Under the pieces are notes generated by a model that saw nothing but the letters and a program-made list of their open reading frames with translations, did no database searches and had not been told where the DNA came from. Of a stretch of 64,000 nt of DNA, positions 7,941-16,581 are shown one piece after another (the first letter of the stretch is position 1; each line of letters starts with the position of its first letter). A program made the position numbers and the translations under genes. This DNA is from CAYGDP01 sp964348665 (GTDB lineage Bacteria; Verrucomicrobiota; Verrucomicrobiia; Palsa-1439; CAYGDP01): contig CAYGDP010000010.1 of NCBI GenBank assembly GCA_964348665.1, positions 62,001 to 126,000 of the forward strand, written 5' to 3'.

Positions 7941-9648
7941 TCTTGAATTGGAGGTCGTAAAGTTTTTTGTACAGGCCGCCCTTGGCCAACAGTTCCGCGT
8001 GCGTGCCGCTCTCCGCAATGGATCCGCCATCGAGCACGAGAATGCGATGGGCGTGTTGCACGGTCGAGAGCCGGTGCGCGATGGCAAACACCGTTCGACC
8101 ACGCATCAACTCGTCGAGCGCCTCTTGCACGGCGCGTTCCTGCTCGGTATCGAGCGCGCTGGTAGCTTCGTCGAGGATCAAAATCGGAGGGTTTTTCAAT
8201 ATGGCGCGCGCGATGGCGATCCGCTGACGCTGCCCGCCGCTCAACTGAATGCCTTTCTCGCCCACGACGGATTCGTACCCGTCCGGCCGTTCGAGAATGA
8301 AATCGTGGGCATGCGCTTTCTTCGCCGCGGCCTCGATCTCGGCGCGTGTCGCATTGGGACGACCGTACGCGATGTTGCTGGCGATGGTGTCGTTAAAAAG
8401 GATGGTCTCTTGTGTGACGATGCCGATTTGGCTGCGGAGCGATTGGAGGGTGGCATGGCGAATGTCCTGGCCGTCAAACTTCACCACCCCATCGGTCGGA
8501 TCGTAGAACCGGGCTAGCAGATTCGCGAGGGACGTCTTGCCGGCGCCGCTCGGACCGACGACGGCAACAAACTGGCCGACGGGGATTTCGAGCGACACCT
8601 CGCGCAACACCGCCGAACTATTGTAACCGAAGGTGACCCGGTCGAAACTGACGCTGCGTTGCACTGGCGGCAGCAATTTCGCGTCGGCAGCTTCAACGAC
8701 GGTGGGTTTTTCGTCGAGAATTTCAAAAATCCGCTCGGCGGGCGGGCCGCTCTCCTGGATGATGGCCCAGACGCGGCTCAATTGTTTCACTGGCTCGTAC
8801 ATTTTGATTGCCGCGAACATAAAAGTCGTGAACGCCGCGAAATTCATCTGACGCCAGTACGCATACACCAGCACCGCGGCGATGCCGAACGACGCGACAA
8901 ACATGATGATCGGGTTCAGCAGAATCAGGTTCCGCGCCGCGCGCATTCGTTGGGAGAAAACGCCGCGGTTGACGATTTCAAACCGCCGGATCTCGCTCGC
9001 TTCCATTTGAAACGCTTTGACGACCCGGATGCCGGTGAGCGTTTCGTGCAGCACGCCGACGAGGTCCGCCAACTTGAGCTGCGCCAGCTTCGAGGCTTTG
9101 CGAACTCGATGCCCCAACAGCACGATGGGAATCAGGCAAAGGGGAAATACGGCCAACGTGATGGCGGTCAATTTCCAATCGAGATAAAACATCGCCCCTA
9201 GACACGCCGCGAGCGTGAACGGCTGTTTCGTCATGTCCACAATGGTCGTCGAGACGGCTTTTTCGATCACCTGCGCATCGGCGATGACCCGCGAGATCAA
9301 CTGGCCGATCTCTGCCCGATTATGAAAATCGAGGGAGAGCGTCTGAAAATGTGCGAAGATCCGATTGCGCACGTCGAAGACGACGCGATACCCAACCCAG
9401 TTGATAAAATAACTGTTGGCGAAATGACACGCGCCGTCGGCAAGGAACAGCAGCGGAATGAGAGCCGCCCAGAAAAAAACCTCTTCCATTGTCGCCGCCC
9501 GTGTCTCGAACGTTTTACCCAAAACCTGATTGATCACGTAGAACGTCAGCCCCGTCGCGCCGGCCGAAAGCAGGCCAAAGAGAATGGCCGCCGCCAATCG
9601 GAGGCGATACGGCTTCGAGAATTGCAGGAGACGCCGGTAGGTATTCAA
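7933..9648 (-). CDS. MsbA-like ABC exporter (membrane and ATPase domains fused)
   Basis: 571 residues, the standard half-transporter layout. Residues about 15-300 hold six membrane helices with the coupling motif VVDMTKQPF; residues 340-570 hold the nucleotide-binding domain with Walker A GPSGAGKTS, signature LSGGQRQR, Walker B ILILDEATSALD and the H-loop IAHRLSTV. The family exports lipid A, lipids or drugs; the overlap with a DUF374 acyltransferase gene favours a lipid role. The apparent start is TTG at 9648, and TAGGTT lies 9 nt upstream; no ATG fits better at the N terminus. Fully intact. Confidence 0.92.
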   Translation of the reverse strand: MNTYRRLLQFSKPYRLRLAAAILFGLLSAGATGLTFYVINQVLGKTFETRAATMEEVFFWAALIPLLFLADGACHFANSYFINWVGYRVVFDVRNRIFAHFQTLSLDFHNRAEIGQLISRVIADAQVIEKAVSTTIVDMTKQPFTLAACLGAMFYLDWKLTAITLAVFPLCLIPIVLLGHRVRKASKLAQLKLADLVGVLHETLTGIRVVKAFQMEASEIRRFEIVNRGVFSQRMRAARNLILLNPIIMFVASFGIAAVLVYAYWRQMNFAAFTTFMFAAIKMYEPVKQLSRVWAIIQESGPPAERIFEILDEKPTVVEAADAKLLPPVQRSVSFDRVTFGYNSSAVLREVSLEIPVGQFVAVVGPSGAGKTSLANLLARFYDPTDGVVKFDGQDIRHATLQSLRSQIGIVTQETILFNDTIASNIAYGRPNATRAEIEAAAKKAHAHDFILERPDGYESVVGEKGIQLSGGQRQRIAIARAILKNPPILILDEATSALDTEQERAVQEALDELMRGRTVFAIAHRLSTVQHAHRILVLDGGSIAESGTHAELLAKGGLYKKLYDLQFKNA

Positions 9649-9715
9649 ATCGCGCCCAACCTAAAGCACCAATGCGCCAGCGTCAAATGGGAAGGTTCGA
9701 ATAATCGGAACGCCG

Positions 9716-11290
9716 TCACTTCCGGTAGCTGGCGACAACCCATTCGCTCAAGGTTTTGTCGGGAGCGGCGACGGCTTCGGCGGAAACGACAAACTCTTCG
9801 CGCCCCGTGTTTTTCTTGATGAGATTCAGGCCAAACTGAAAATCCTTGAAGAGCGCCTCGCAAAGGTCACGGACGGGTTTGTTCTCGGCCTGCGCCCGCG
9901 CGACCACCGCGACGACGGCGTCCTCGGCCAATCGCAGCGTAACTCCGTGTTTCTCGCTGAATCGTTTCGCCCATTCATGCGCCATCTGCGCCATGACCGC
10001 GTGCTCGCCGTAGGTCGGGTTGTCGAGAATTTTTTTCAACTCGCGCTGGGGGTTCTCGACGACCTCGGGCGTCACCACGAACCGTTTCACATTGGACGAA
10101 GGCAGTTCAAACTTGTAATCGCGCAGTGTTTTCTCGCAAACCGTCAGGAGACCGCGCGCGCCGGTGTCTTCCTTCGTCGCTGCGCGGGCGATGGACCGCA
10201 GGCCGTCGTCCGCAAACATCACTTCGATGCCATAGGCGCGAAAATCGGCTTCGTATTGCCGCACGACCGAGCCTTCGGAGTGCTTGAGGATTTCATAGAG
10301 ATCGTCCTCGGCGAGATCGGTGCAGACGACGCGCACCGGCAAACGGCCGATGAACTCCGGCTCGAAACCGAATTTCACAAAATCCTGGGTCTCGACGTGG
10401 CGCAGCAACTCGTTCACCGGCCAATCGGAGCAAAGATTGGCGTTGAACCCCATGGAACTCTTGCAAAGACGGGCGCGGACGCTCTCCTCCAGTTTATCGA
10501 ACGCACCGCTGACGATAAAGAGGATATTGCGCGTGTTGATGATTTCGCGTTTGCGTTTGCCGCCGCGCTGAAATTCCATGGCGGCCTGCAATTGCGCCTG
10601 CAAATCCTGCGGCGAACGGAGCGGCACTTCAGTTTCTTCCATCAGCTTGAGCAAATTCGTCTGCACACCGCGCCCGCTCACGTCACGGCCCGTGTTGTTC
10701 GCGGCGCTGGCAATCTTGTCGATCTCGTCGATGTAAATGATTCCGTATTGCGCCAGCTTCACGTTGCCGTCGGCCTTGTGGACGAGGTCGCGCACGAGGT
10801 CTTCCACGTCCCCGCCGACGTATCCCGTCTCGCTGAACTTGGTCGCGTCGCCTTTCACGAACGGCACGCCGATGAAATCCGCGATGCACCGGATCAGATA
10901 GGTCTTGCCGACACCCGTCGGCCCCAGCAACACGACGTTTTGTTTCACGTAATCGCGCGGTGGACCCGCGCCCGCGGCGCCGCGCTCGGCGGTCTTCACG
11001 TGGTTGTAATGATCGCAAACGGCGATGCTAAGCACCTTTTTTGCTTCATGTTGTTTGATGACATATCGGTCGAGATGCGCTTTCACGTCCTTCGGCTTGA
11101 AATTGAAATCGAAGGAGAGCGGTTTTTCTTCGGGAGCCGGGCCGGCCTCGTCGGTCTTGCCGAAATCGGGCTGCGGCACGGCTTGCACGACGACTTTATC
11201 GCCGTAATTCTGCCGCATGAATTCCGTGAGCTTCTTCTGCAATTCCTCGGGCGAGGGCGGCGGCGGAGCTTCGCTGCTCTTTGGTTTCAT
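9716..11290 (-). CDS. ClpX-like AAA+ unfoldase lacking the zinc-binding domain
   Basis: 524 residues. The ATPase core is plainly ClpX-like: Walker A GPTGVGKT, pore loop GYVGGD, Walker B IIYIDEIDKI, DVSGRGVQ, sensor 1 region and FGFEPEFIGRLPV. The usual N-terminal four-cysteine zinc domain is missing; instead residues 1-70 are Pro/Glu-rich. An insertion of about 25 residues rich in Gln and basic residues follows the DVSGRGVQ region, and the protein is about 100 residues longer than E. coli ClpX. The ClpP-docking IGF tripeptide is represented by MGF. No clpP is adjacent. It may be a second unfoldase with its own adaptor-free targeting. TATATT ends 8 nt before the ATG. Confidence 0.85.
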   Translation of the reverse strand: MKPKSSEAPPPPSPEELQKKLTEFMRQNYGDKVVVQAVPQPDFGKTDEAGPAPEEKPLSFDFNFKPKDVKAHLDRYVIKQHEAKKVLSIAVCDHYNHVKTAERGAAGAGPPRDYVKQNVVLLGPTGVGKTYLIRCIADFIGVPFVKGDATKFSETGYVGGDVEDLVRDLVHKADGNVKLAQYGIIYIDEIDKIASAANNTGRDVSGRGVQTNLLKLMEETEVPLRSPQDLQAQLQAAMEFQRGGKRKREIINTRNILFIVSGAFDKLEESVRARLCKSSMGFNANLCSDWPVNELLRHVETQDFVKFGFEPEFIGRLPVRVVCTDLAEDDLYEILKHSEGSVVRQYEADFRAYGIEVMFADDGLRSIARAATKEDTGARGLLTVCEKTLRDYKFELPSSNVKRFVVTPEVVENPQRELKKILDNPTYGEHAVMAQMAHEWAKRFSEKHGVTLRLAEDAVVAVVARAQAENKPVRDLCEALFKDFQFGLNLIKKNTGREEFVVSAEAVAAPDKTLSEWVVASYRK

Positions 11291-11298
11291 TACAGCGC

Positions 11299-11304
11299 AA
11301 TATA
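11299..11304 (-). promoter_or_regulatory. -10 box TATATT of the clpX-like gene
   Basis: TATATT ends 8 nt before the ATG at 11290, with no Shine-Dalgarno sequence in between; leaderless transcription predicted. Confidence 0.45.
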
Positions 11305-11344
11305 CACGAAATTCGCGCCTTCGGAAACGTGGACTTCGAACGGA

Positions 11345-11803
11345 TCACTTTCCTTTGCCGTGACCTTTGCCACCGCCTTTGCCCTCGGGTGGACCGCCAC
11401 TGACTCCGTCGGGCTTCCCTCCTCCTGCCTTATCGGGTTTGTGTGCTACGCCAACACCGCGGCGCTTCATTTCGCCGTGAATGGCGTCGGCCAAATCTCT
11501 GCCGCGTTTGCCCTTGTGGATTTGACTCACGACAAACTCGCCGAGGCCGTGAACGTTTTTGTCCTTGATCGTGGTAGCTTCAACGCCGACCAACACAGGT
11601 TTGAGCCGGATTTCGGCAATTTTGTGTTCGATCTGCGCGGAGAATTCCACCCCAACCACACCTTTGGCCTGTAACTCCGTCGCAAAGATGCCGACGATTT
11701 CCACTTCAGCGGGCACTAGCACGCGCGCCTCCACCTTTACGTCCGAAAATGCCGTTACACCAACAGATGCCAGCACAATCACAACCAAACGAATTGTTTT
11801 CAT
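11345..11803 (-). CDS. Small secreted protein with Gly/Lys-rich tail, unknown function
   Basis: 152 residues with a signal peptide (MKTIRLVVIVLASVGVTAFS). The middle part is a regular alternation of charged and hydrophobic residues (KIAEIRLKPVLVGVEA), and the last 40 residues are a low-complexity Gly/Lys/Pro tail. No family recognised. It has one of the strongest ribosome-binding sites of the window (AAAGGAGG, about 7 nt before the ATG), which contrasts with the leaderless-looking neighbours and suggests high expression. A basic tail could contact nucleic acid or anionic polymer, but that is speculation. Confidence 0.65.
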   Translation of the reverse strand: MKTIRLVVIVLASVGVTAFSDVKVEARVLVPAEVEIVGIFATELQAKGVVGVEFSAQIEHKIAEIRLKPVLVGVEATTIKDKNVHGLGEFVVSQIHKGKRGRDLADAIHGEMKRRGVGVAHKPDKAGGGKPDGVSGGPPEGKGGGKGHGKGK

Positions 11804-11826
11804 TCCCTTCCTCCTTTCCCCCGAAC

Positions 11827-12954
11827 CTACAAGCCGACGCGATCTTTGTCAATGACCACAACCTCTTTGATGCCTCGTGCCCTGCCCGTCAACTGTTCGG
11901 GCGCGTCATCGAGTCCATACCGTCCCGTAATCAACGCGCGCACCGAGCTTGGCCAGCGGCGCATGAATTCGCCCAGGTCGCGCACCGCAGCGTCGAACGC
12001 GTCGTCGCCCGCGTTGACCGTGCCGAAGATCACCTGATTTCGCAGCACGAGATTGAAAAGGATCCGGCTCAAATCGATCTCCGCGACCGTCTTGCGGTCA
12101 GGAATTCCCGTCAACACAAAAATGCCGTTCGCGCCCAGCACGCGCATCACGTCGAACGCCACGCCCGGCGCGCCCGCCGCCTCATATACCACGTCAATGT
12201 TCCCAACGAGCTCGGCCAGTTGTTCCACCGACACTTCCTCGGCGGAAATATATTTCGCGCCGAACGACTCGGCCACGTCCGCTTTCGAGTTCGGTTTTTT
12301 CGAGCGGGAATACACCCAGGTATCGAACCCGTGCGCCGTCAACGCCATCGCGCCCAGCAATCCGACCGGACCCGCGCCCAGCACGACCGCGCGATGACAA
12401 TGCCCCACGGCTTTGCCCGGCTCGATCGGGCATCCCCACGGCAATCGCGATTGCATCTGCCAGATCTGGATGAGCGCTTTTTCGGCGATCGTGAGCGGTT
12501 CAATCAGCACGCCAACCTCGCGCAATTCGCGAGGCAAACATCGCAAATATTTCTCGTCCTCCACGATGTATTCCGTCAGGAATCCGTGCGCCTCCTTGAT
12601 TCCGCGCTCCGTAAACGCGCCGGTGAAACAGAAATCCTGACGCCCACTGTTGCACGCGCGACAATCCGCGCGATCGCACGGCCGTCGCACGGTCGCAATC
12701 ACCAGGTCGCCCTGCTTGAGCTTGCTCTCCGCGCCACCGTCCACGACCTCGGCGAGAGATTCGTGCCCGATGACCATATACTCCGACCCGCGCGGCGGTG
12801 TGCCGTACTTGAACGAGGCCAGTTCGCGGTCAGTCCCGCACACACCCACGTTGAGCATCCGCAGCCGCACTTCCGTAGGAGCGGAGATTTTCGGCGCCGG
12901 ATGGTCGACTACCCGGACCTGCTTCTCGTTGGGAAAAATGGCAACTGCTTTCAT
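11827..12954 (-). CDS. Zinc-dependent glucose 1-dehydrogenase-like oxidoreductase (MDR family)
   Basis: 375 residues. The catalytic zinc site is represented by Cys in GVCGTD, His in GHES and Glu in IEPLTIAEKA; the structural zinc site by four Cys in CDRADCRACNSGRQDFC. The Rossmann fold shows GAGPVGLLGA. The C-terminal part matches the Glucose_dehyd_C type (NQVIFGTVNAG) of archaeal glucose dehydrogenases. It would oxidise a sugar to a lactone with NAD(P). The ATG at 12954 is chosen over an upstream start at 13038 because the domain begins at KAVAIFP and a TAGAGT -10 box lies 8 nt upstream. The physiological sugar is unknown. Confidence 0.88.
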   Translation of the reverse strand: MKAVAIFPNEKQVRVVDHPAPKISAPTEVRLRMLNVGVCGTDRELASFKYGTPPRGSEYMVIGHESLAEVVDGGAESKLKQGDLVIATVRRPCDRADCRACNSGRQDFCFTGAFTERGIKEAHGFLTEYIVEDEKYLRCLPRELREVGVLIEPLTIAEKALIQIWQMQSRLPWGCPIEPGKAVGHCHRAVVLGAGPVGLLGAMALTAHGFDTWVYSRSKKPNSKADVAESFGAKYISAEEVSVEQLAELVGNIDVVYEAAGAPGVAFDVMRVLGANGIFVLTGIPDRKTVAEIDLSRILFNLVLRNQVIFGTVNAGDDAFDAAVRDLGEFMRRWPSSVRALITGRYGLDDAPEQLTGRARGIKEVVVIDKDRVGL

Positions 12955-12962
12955 CGCCACTG

Positions 12963-12968
12963 ACTCTA
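12963..12968 (-). promoter_or_regulatory. -10 box TAGAGT of the glucose-dehydrogenase-like gene
   Basis: TAGAGT ends 8 nt before the ATG at 12954 without a Shine-Dalgarno sequence. Matches the TAnnnT pattern of other genes in the window. Confidence 0.35.
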
Positions 12969-13123
12969 CAACGATTGTCTGGCCACGAAAAGGCGCAAGA
13001 AGCACAATATTTTGTGGGGCCATTTTCCGGCAACCCACATTTCACACGCCCGCTCCGCATGCGAAGTGTCTGGGTTTGACAGTTGATAAAGTTTCTTGTG
13101 TCTTTTGTGCATCTTTGTGGCTA

Positions 13124-13129
13124 TATAAT
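13124..13129 (+). promoter_or_regulatory. -10 box TATAAT of purB (and probably of the defence cassette)
   Basis: A consensus TATAAT ends 6 nt before the GTG start of purB, so transcription should begin at the start codon. No convincing -35 is seen at 16-18 bp. Because purB runs into the following cassette by an ATGA overlap, this may also drive that cassette. Confidence 0.5.
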
Positions 13130-13135
13130 TATCGC

Positions 13136-14449
13136 GTGATCCGACGATACAGCCGCGAACCGATGCGCCAAATCTGGACGGAGGAAAACAAACTCAACCT
13201 CTGGCTCCAAATCGAAATCCTCGCCTGCGAAGCGCTCGCCCGCAAAGGCATCGTCCCCCGCAAAGATCTCGCAAAAATCAAAAAACGCGCCAGGTTTTCC
13301 GTCAAACGCGTCGCCGAGATCGAAAAGAAAACCAACCACGACGTCGCCGCGTTCGTGGATTGCGTCTCCGAAAACGTCGGCCAGCCCGCCGCGCGCTGGA
13401 TCCACTTCGGCCTCACCTCCAGCGACCTGCTCGATACCACGCTCGGCGTGCAGATGAAACAATCAGCCGACATTTTATTGGAAGACATCGCCGCTCTCAG
13501 ACGCGCCGTGGCGCGCAAAGCGAAGAAATACAAAATGACGCCCATGATCGGGCGCACCCACGGCGTCCATGCCGAACCCATTACCTTCGGCTTCAAACTC
13601 GCCGTCATGTTTGATGAATTTGGTCGCGCAGAAACCCGTCTTCGCGCCGCTCGCCACACCGTCTCCGTTGGCGCCATCAGCGGCGCAGTCGGCACATTTG
13701 CCCATCTCGACCCGTCCGTCGAAGCCTATATCTGCAAGAAACTCGGCCTACGACCCGCGCCCGTCTCCACGCAGATCATCCAGCGCGACGTCCACGCCGA
13801 GTTCGTGATCGCTCTCGCGCTCGCTGCCGCCAGCATCGAGAAATGGGCAACCGAATTTCGTCATCTGCAACGCACCGAAGTGTTGGAGGCCGAAGAATAC
13901 TTCGCCGCGGGCCAAAAAGGCAGCTCTGCCATGCCGCACAAACGCAACCCGATCACGTGCGAACGTCTCGCGGGTCTCGCGCGCGTCCTGCGCGGCAACG
14001 CGCTGGCCGCCATGGAAAACATCTCCCTCTGGCACGAACGCGACATCAGCCACAGCAGCGTCGAACGTGTCATCTTGCCCGACTCCACCACGCTCCTCGA
14101 CTACATGCTCGCCAAGCTCACCGACGTCGTGGACACGCTGTTGGTCTATCCCGATGCGATGGAAAAGAATCTCTGGCGCACCAAAGGCCTCTTCTTCAGC
14201 CAAAGCATCCTGCTGGCCTTGACCAAAAAAGGCGTCAGCCGCCAATCCGCCTACGCGTGGGTCCAGGAAGCCGCGATGAAGACCTGGTCTGGAACTGCCG
14301 ACTTCAAAACCAACGCGCTCGCGCACATCGAGATTTCGAAACAGCTATCCGCTGCTGAAATCTCCAAGGCTTGTAATTTGAGCCAGCACCTACGCCACAC
14401 CGACGCGGTTTTCAAGCGCGTCGGGATCGGAAACGAGCGATGTACATGA
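13136..14449 (+). CDS. purB: Adenylosuccinate lyase
   Basis: 437 residues from GTG at 13136, which gives the conserved beginning IRRYSREPMRQIWTEENK. The enzyme splits SAICAR and adenylosuccinate in purine synthesis, releasing fumarate. Seen: the catalytic loop signature GSSAMPHKRNP, the TSSDLLDT substrate loop, and GRTHGVHAEP with the general-acid His. Length and C terminus (LRHTDAVFKRV) are normal for the family. An open frame extends upstream to 12650 but is antisense to the dehydrogenase gene and unrelated. The stop codon overlaps the ATG of the GHKL ATPase gene as ATGA at 14446-14449, an unusual link between a housekeeping gene and a restriction-modification cassette. Confidence 0.96.
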   Translation: MIRRYSREPMRQIWTEENKLNLWLQIEILACEALARKGIVPRKDLAKIKKRARFSVKRVAEIEKKTNHDVAAFVDCVSENVGQPAARWIHFGLTSSDLLDTTLGVQMKQSADILLEDIAALRRAVARKAKKYKMTPMIGRTHGVHAEPITFGFKLAVMFDEFGRAETRLRAARHTVSVGAISGAVGTFAHLDPSVEAYICKKLGLRPAPVSTQIIQRDVHAEFVIALALAAASIEKWATEFRHLQRTEVLEAEEYFAAGQKGSSAMPHKRNPITCERLAGLARVLRGNALAAMENISLWHERDISHSSVERVILPDSTTLLDYMLAKLTDVVDTLLVYPDAMEKNLWRTKGLFFSQSILLALTKKGVSRQSAYAWVQEAAMKTWSGTADFKTNALAHIEISKQLSAAEISKACNLSQHLRHTDAVFKRVGIGNERCT

Positions 14450-16581
14450 ACGAAAAATACAAGATGACGATTTCCCGGCTGACGGTTGATAAGCTGGGAG
14501 TCAAACTTTACGACAGAGTTTCAGCAGTCATCGCGGAAATCGTGGCAAACAGCTACGACGCGGACGCAACCGAGGTGATAATTACCGCGCCGATGGACGA
14601 AATGCTGGCGCGGAAGCAGCAGGGCGCGCTCATTGATCAAGGATTCTCAATTGAAGTTTCCGACAATGGATTGGGGATGCTGGTTGACGATAGGGTAAAC
14701 GAGGTCAACGATTTTTATCTCCGAGTTGGCGCGGAACGCCGCAATGATCCTCGTCGGGGTGACAAGTCGAAGAAGTTTGGCCGTCGAGTCATGGGGCGCA
14801 AAGGCGTCGGGAAGCTGGCCCCGTTTGGTGTTTGTCAGAAAATAGAAGTGATCTCGTCGAGCGGCGAGAAGGTCAATGGCAAGGATGAGAGGGGCAAGCC
14901 TCAAAAAGGGTTCATAACTTCACATTTTATTTTGGATCGGGAAGCCATTCTATCAGAAACCGACGCGCCATACTTCCCTCAGCCCGGATCTCTGGACGAA
15001 ACCGTCCAGCCAAAACTTGGCACGACCATAAAGATGAGAGTTTTTGATCATCGCCGAGTTTCGAAGATTGCAGATTTTGAACGGCAATTGGCTCAAAGAT
15101 TTGGTCTGGAGACTCCCAACTGGCGGATAATACTACGTGACTCCCGCAAGAATCCCGGCGATGCGGATTACGAGCGAATCGTCGGAGCATTTGAAACAAA
15201 ACTTAAATCCGGGACAAAAATCACGTTTGAACGGCGCACAAATGCCGCAACCGACTCACGAGACCCGAAAGACTTTGAAGTCAAAGGGCCGGATGGGGTA
15301 AATGTTGGCCACGCCGCTGCGGGCTTCCCACTTGAAGAAAGATTCTATCCAATTACAGGCTGGGTCGGTTACGCGAAAGACCCATACAAGGATGACCTCA
15401 TGGCCGGAGTTCGGATTTATTGTCGCGGCAAAATTGCAGCCCAAACCGCCGTGTTCAACATGAAGGCTGGTTTCACCGGCGAACACGATGTACGCTCTTA
15501 TCTTATTGGCGAACTTCACGCCGACTGGCTGGATGAGGACGATGATCTCATTCGGACAGACCGTCAGGATATTCTATGGTCACACGACTTGGGACAGGGA
15601 CTTCAGACTTGGGGACAAGCTCTTGTTAAAATTGTCGGTCGAATCACGCGCGAGCCAATGAGGAAATCTGCGTGGGAACGTTTCCAGCAGATTTCAAAAA
15701 TTAACGAGCGAGTAGCACGGGCATATCCCGGTGCACAGCAAGAAGAGATTCGAAAGCGTACGCTCGACATGGCAGAGACAATCGCAAAGTCTGCACGCGG
15801 GGACGAACTCGAAGACGAACAAACCGTGGAAACGTTCGTGCAATTGAGTTTACTACTTGGACCTCATATCACGCTCGACGAAAAATTGAAAGAGGCGGCT
15901 GAAACAAAAGGTCATTCTCTCGAAGTTGTCTCAACAATCCTGAAAACTGCTCGCATAGCCGAACTGGCGTCCTTTGGACGCATTGCAGATGATCGTGTTC
16001 GCGTCATCAAGCAGGTTGAGGTATACAAGGACGATCCAAACACTCTTGAGGCGGCATTTCAGAAACTCATTACTGAAGCTCCGTGGTTGGTCAACCCACA
16101 GTGGTCTCCAATCACAGCAAACCAAACTTTTGAAACGCTCAAGGCGGAGTTTGCAAAATTCTACAAGCAGCAAACCAAACAGGACCTCAACCTCGAAGGA
16201 TTTCCCGACAAGAACAAACGCGCGGATTTCGTAATGTCGAACCAAGATCAAGTGATTGAGATCGTCGAAATCAAACGCCCCAAACACGCGCTTCAAAATG
16301 AAGAAATGGAGCGCATCAACAAATATGTTGATCTGATGGATGAATTCTTGAATCTCGACGGGAACGAGGATTTTAAGAAGCTGTTCCCAAAATTCCACGT
16401 CACCTTAGTGTGCGATGAACTTGGATTGAGCGGCGTTCACAAGTCTGCCTTCGAAGGATTTAAGAAAAAGGAGGTTCTGGAGCATATCAATTGGCGCACA
16501 TTCCTGCTTCGGACAAGGAAGATGCACGAGGGTTTTCTAAACGAAGCAGAGCGGCAACAAAAAATGGCGGCCAAGCAATGA
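14446..16581 (+). CDS. MORC/MutL-like GHKL ATPase with C-terminal PD-(D/E)XK nuclease motif
   Basis: 711 residues. The N-terminal Bergerat fold is complete: N box with Glu31 and Asn35 (EIVANSYDADA), G1 box DNGLGM (73-78), G2 box GRKGVGK (117-123). The middle third (about 200-480) is unassigned, with helical and charged stretches. The last 150 residues start with a block (EAFQKLITEAPWLV) like the DUF4263/Shedu nucleases and carry Asp594 in RADFVM followed by Glu608 and Lys610 in VEIKRP, a PD-(D/E)XK pattern. GHKL ATPases of this kind are known in restriction-modification loci as relatives of eukaryotic MORC. The ATG at 14446 overlaps the purB stop; ATG at 14440 is an alternative. The region is visibly more A/T-rich than its neighbours. 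Role inferred: ATP-gated DNA clamp plus nuclease. Confidence 0.82.
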   Translation: MNEKYKMTISRLTVDKLGVKLYDRVSAVIAEIVANSYDADATEVIITAPMDEMLARKQQGALIDQGFSIEVSDNGLGMLVDDRVNEVNDFYLRVGAERRNDPRRGDKSKKFGRRVMGRKGVGKLAPFGVCQKIEVISSSGEKVNGKDERGKPQKGFITSHFILDREAILSETDAPYFPQPGSLDETVQPKLGTTIKMRVFDHRRVSKIADFERQLAQRFGLETPNWRIILRDSRKNPGDADYERIVGAFETKLKSGTKITFERRTNAATDSRDPKDFEVKGPDGVNVGHAAAGFPLEERFYPITGWVGYAKDPYKDDLMAGVRIYCRGKIAAQTAVFNMKAGFTGEHDVRSYLIGELHADWLDEDDDLIRTDRQDILWSHDLGQGLQTWGQALVKIVGRITREPMRKSAWERFQQISKINERVARAYPGAQQEEIRKRTLDMAETIAKSARGDELEDEQTVETFVQLSLLLGPHITLDEKLKEAAETKGHSLEVVSTILKTARIAELASFGRIADDRVRVIKQVEVYKDDPNTLEAAFQKLITEAPWLVNPQWSPITANQTFETLKAEFAKFYKQQTKQDLNLEGFPDKNKRADFVMSNQDQVIEIVEIKRPKHALQNEEMERINKYVDLMDEFLNLDGNEDFKKLFPKFHVTLVCDELGLSGVHKSAFEGFKKKEVLEHINWRTFLLRTRKMHEGFLNEAERQQKMAAKQ

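Noticed and set aside
9947..11674. 575-codon open frame on the plus strand opposite the clpX-like gene
   Set aside because: It is antisense to a gene with complete AAA+ motifs; its protein is His/Arg/Val-rich without domains, as expected from the high G+C third positions of the real gene.
12650..13135. Upstream extension of the purB frame
   Set aside because: Antisense to the dehydrogenase; adenylosuccinate lyases begin at the GTG of 13136, where a -10 box also fits.
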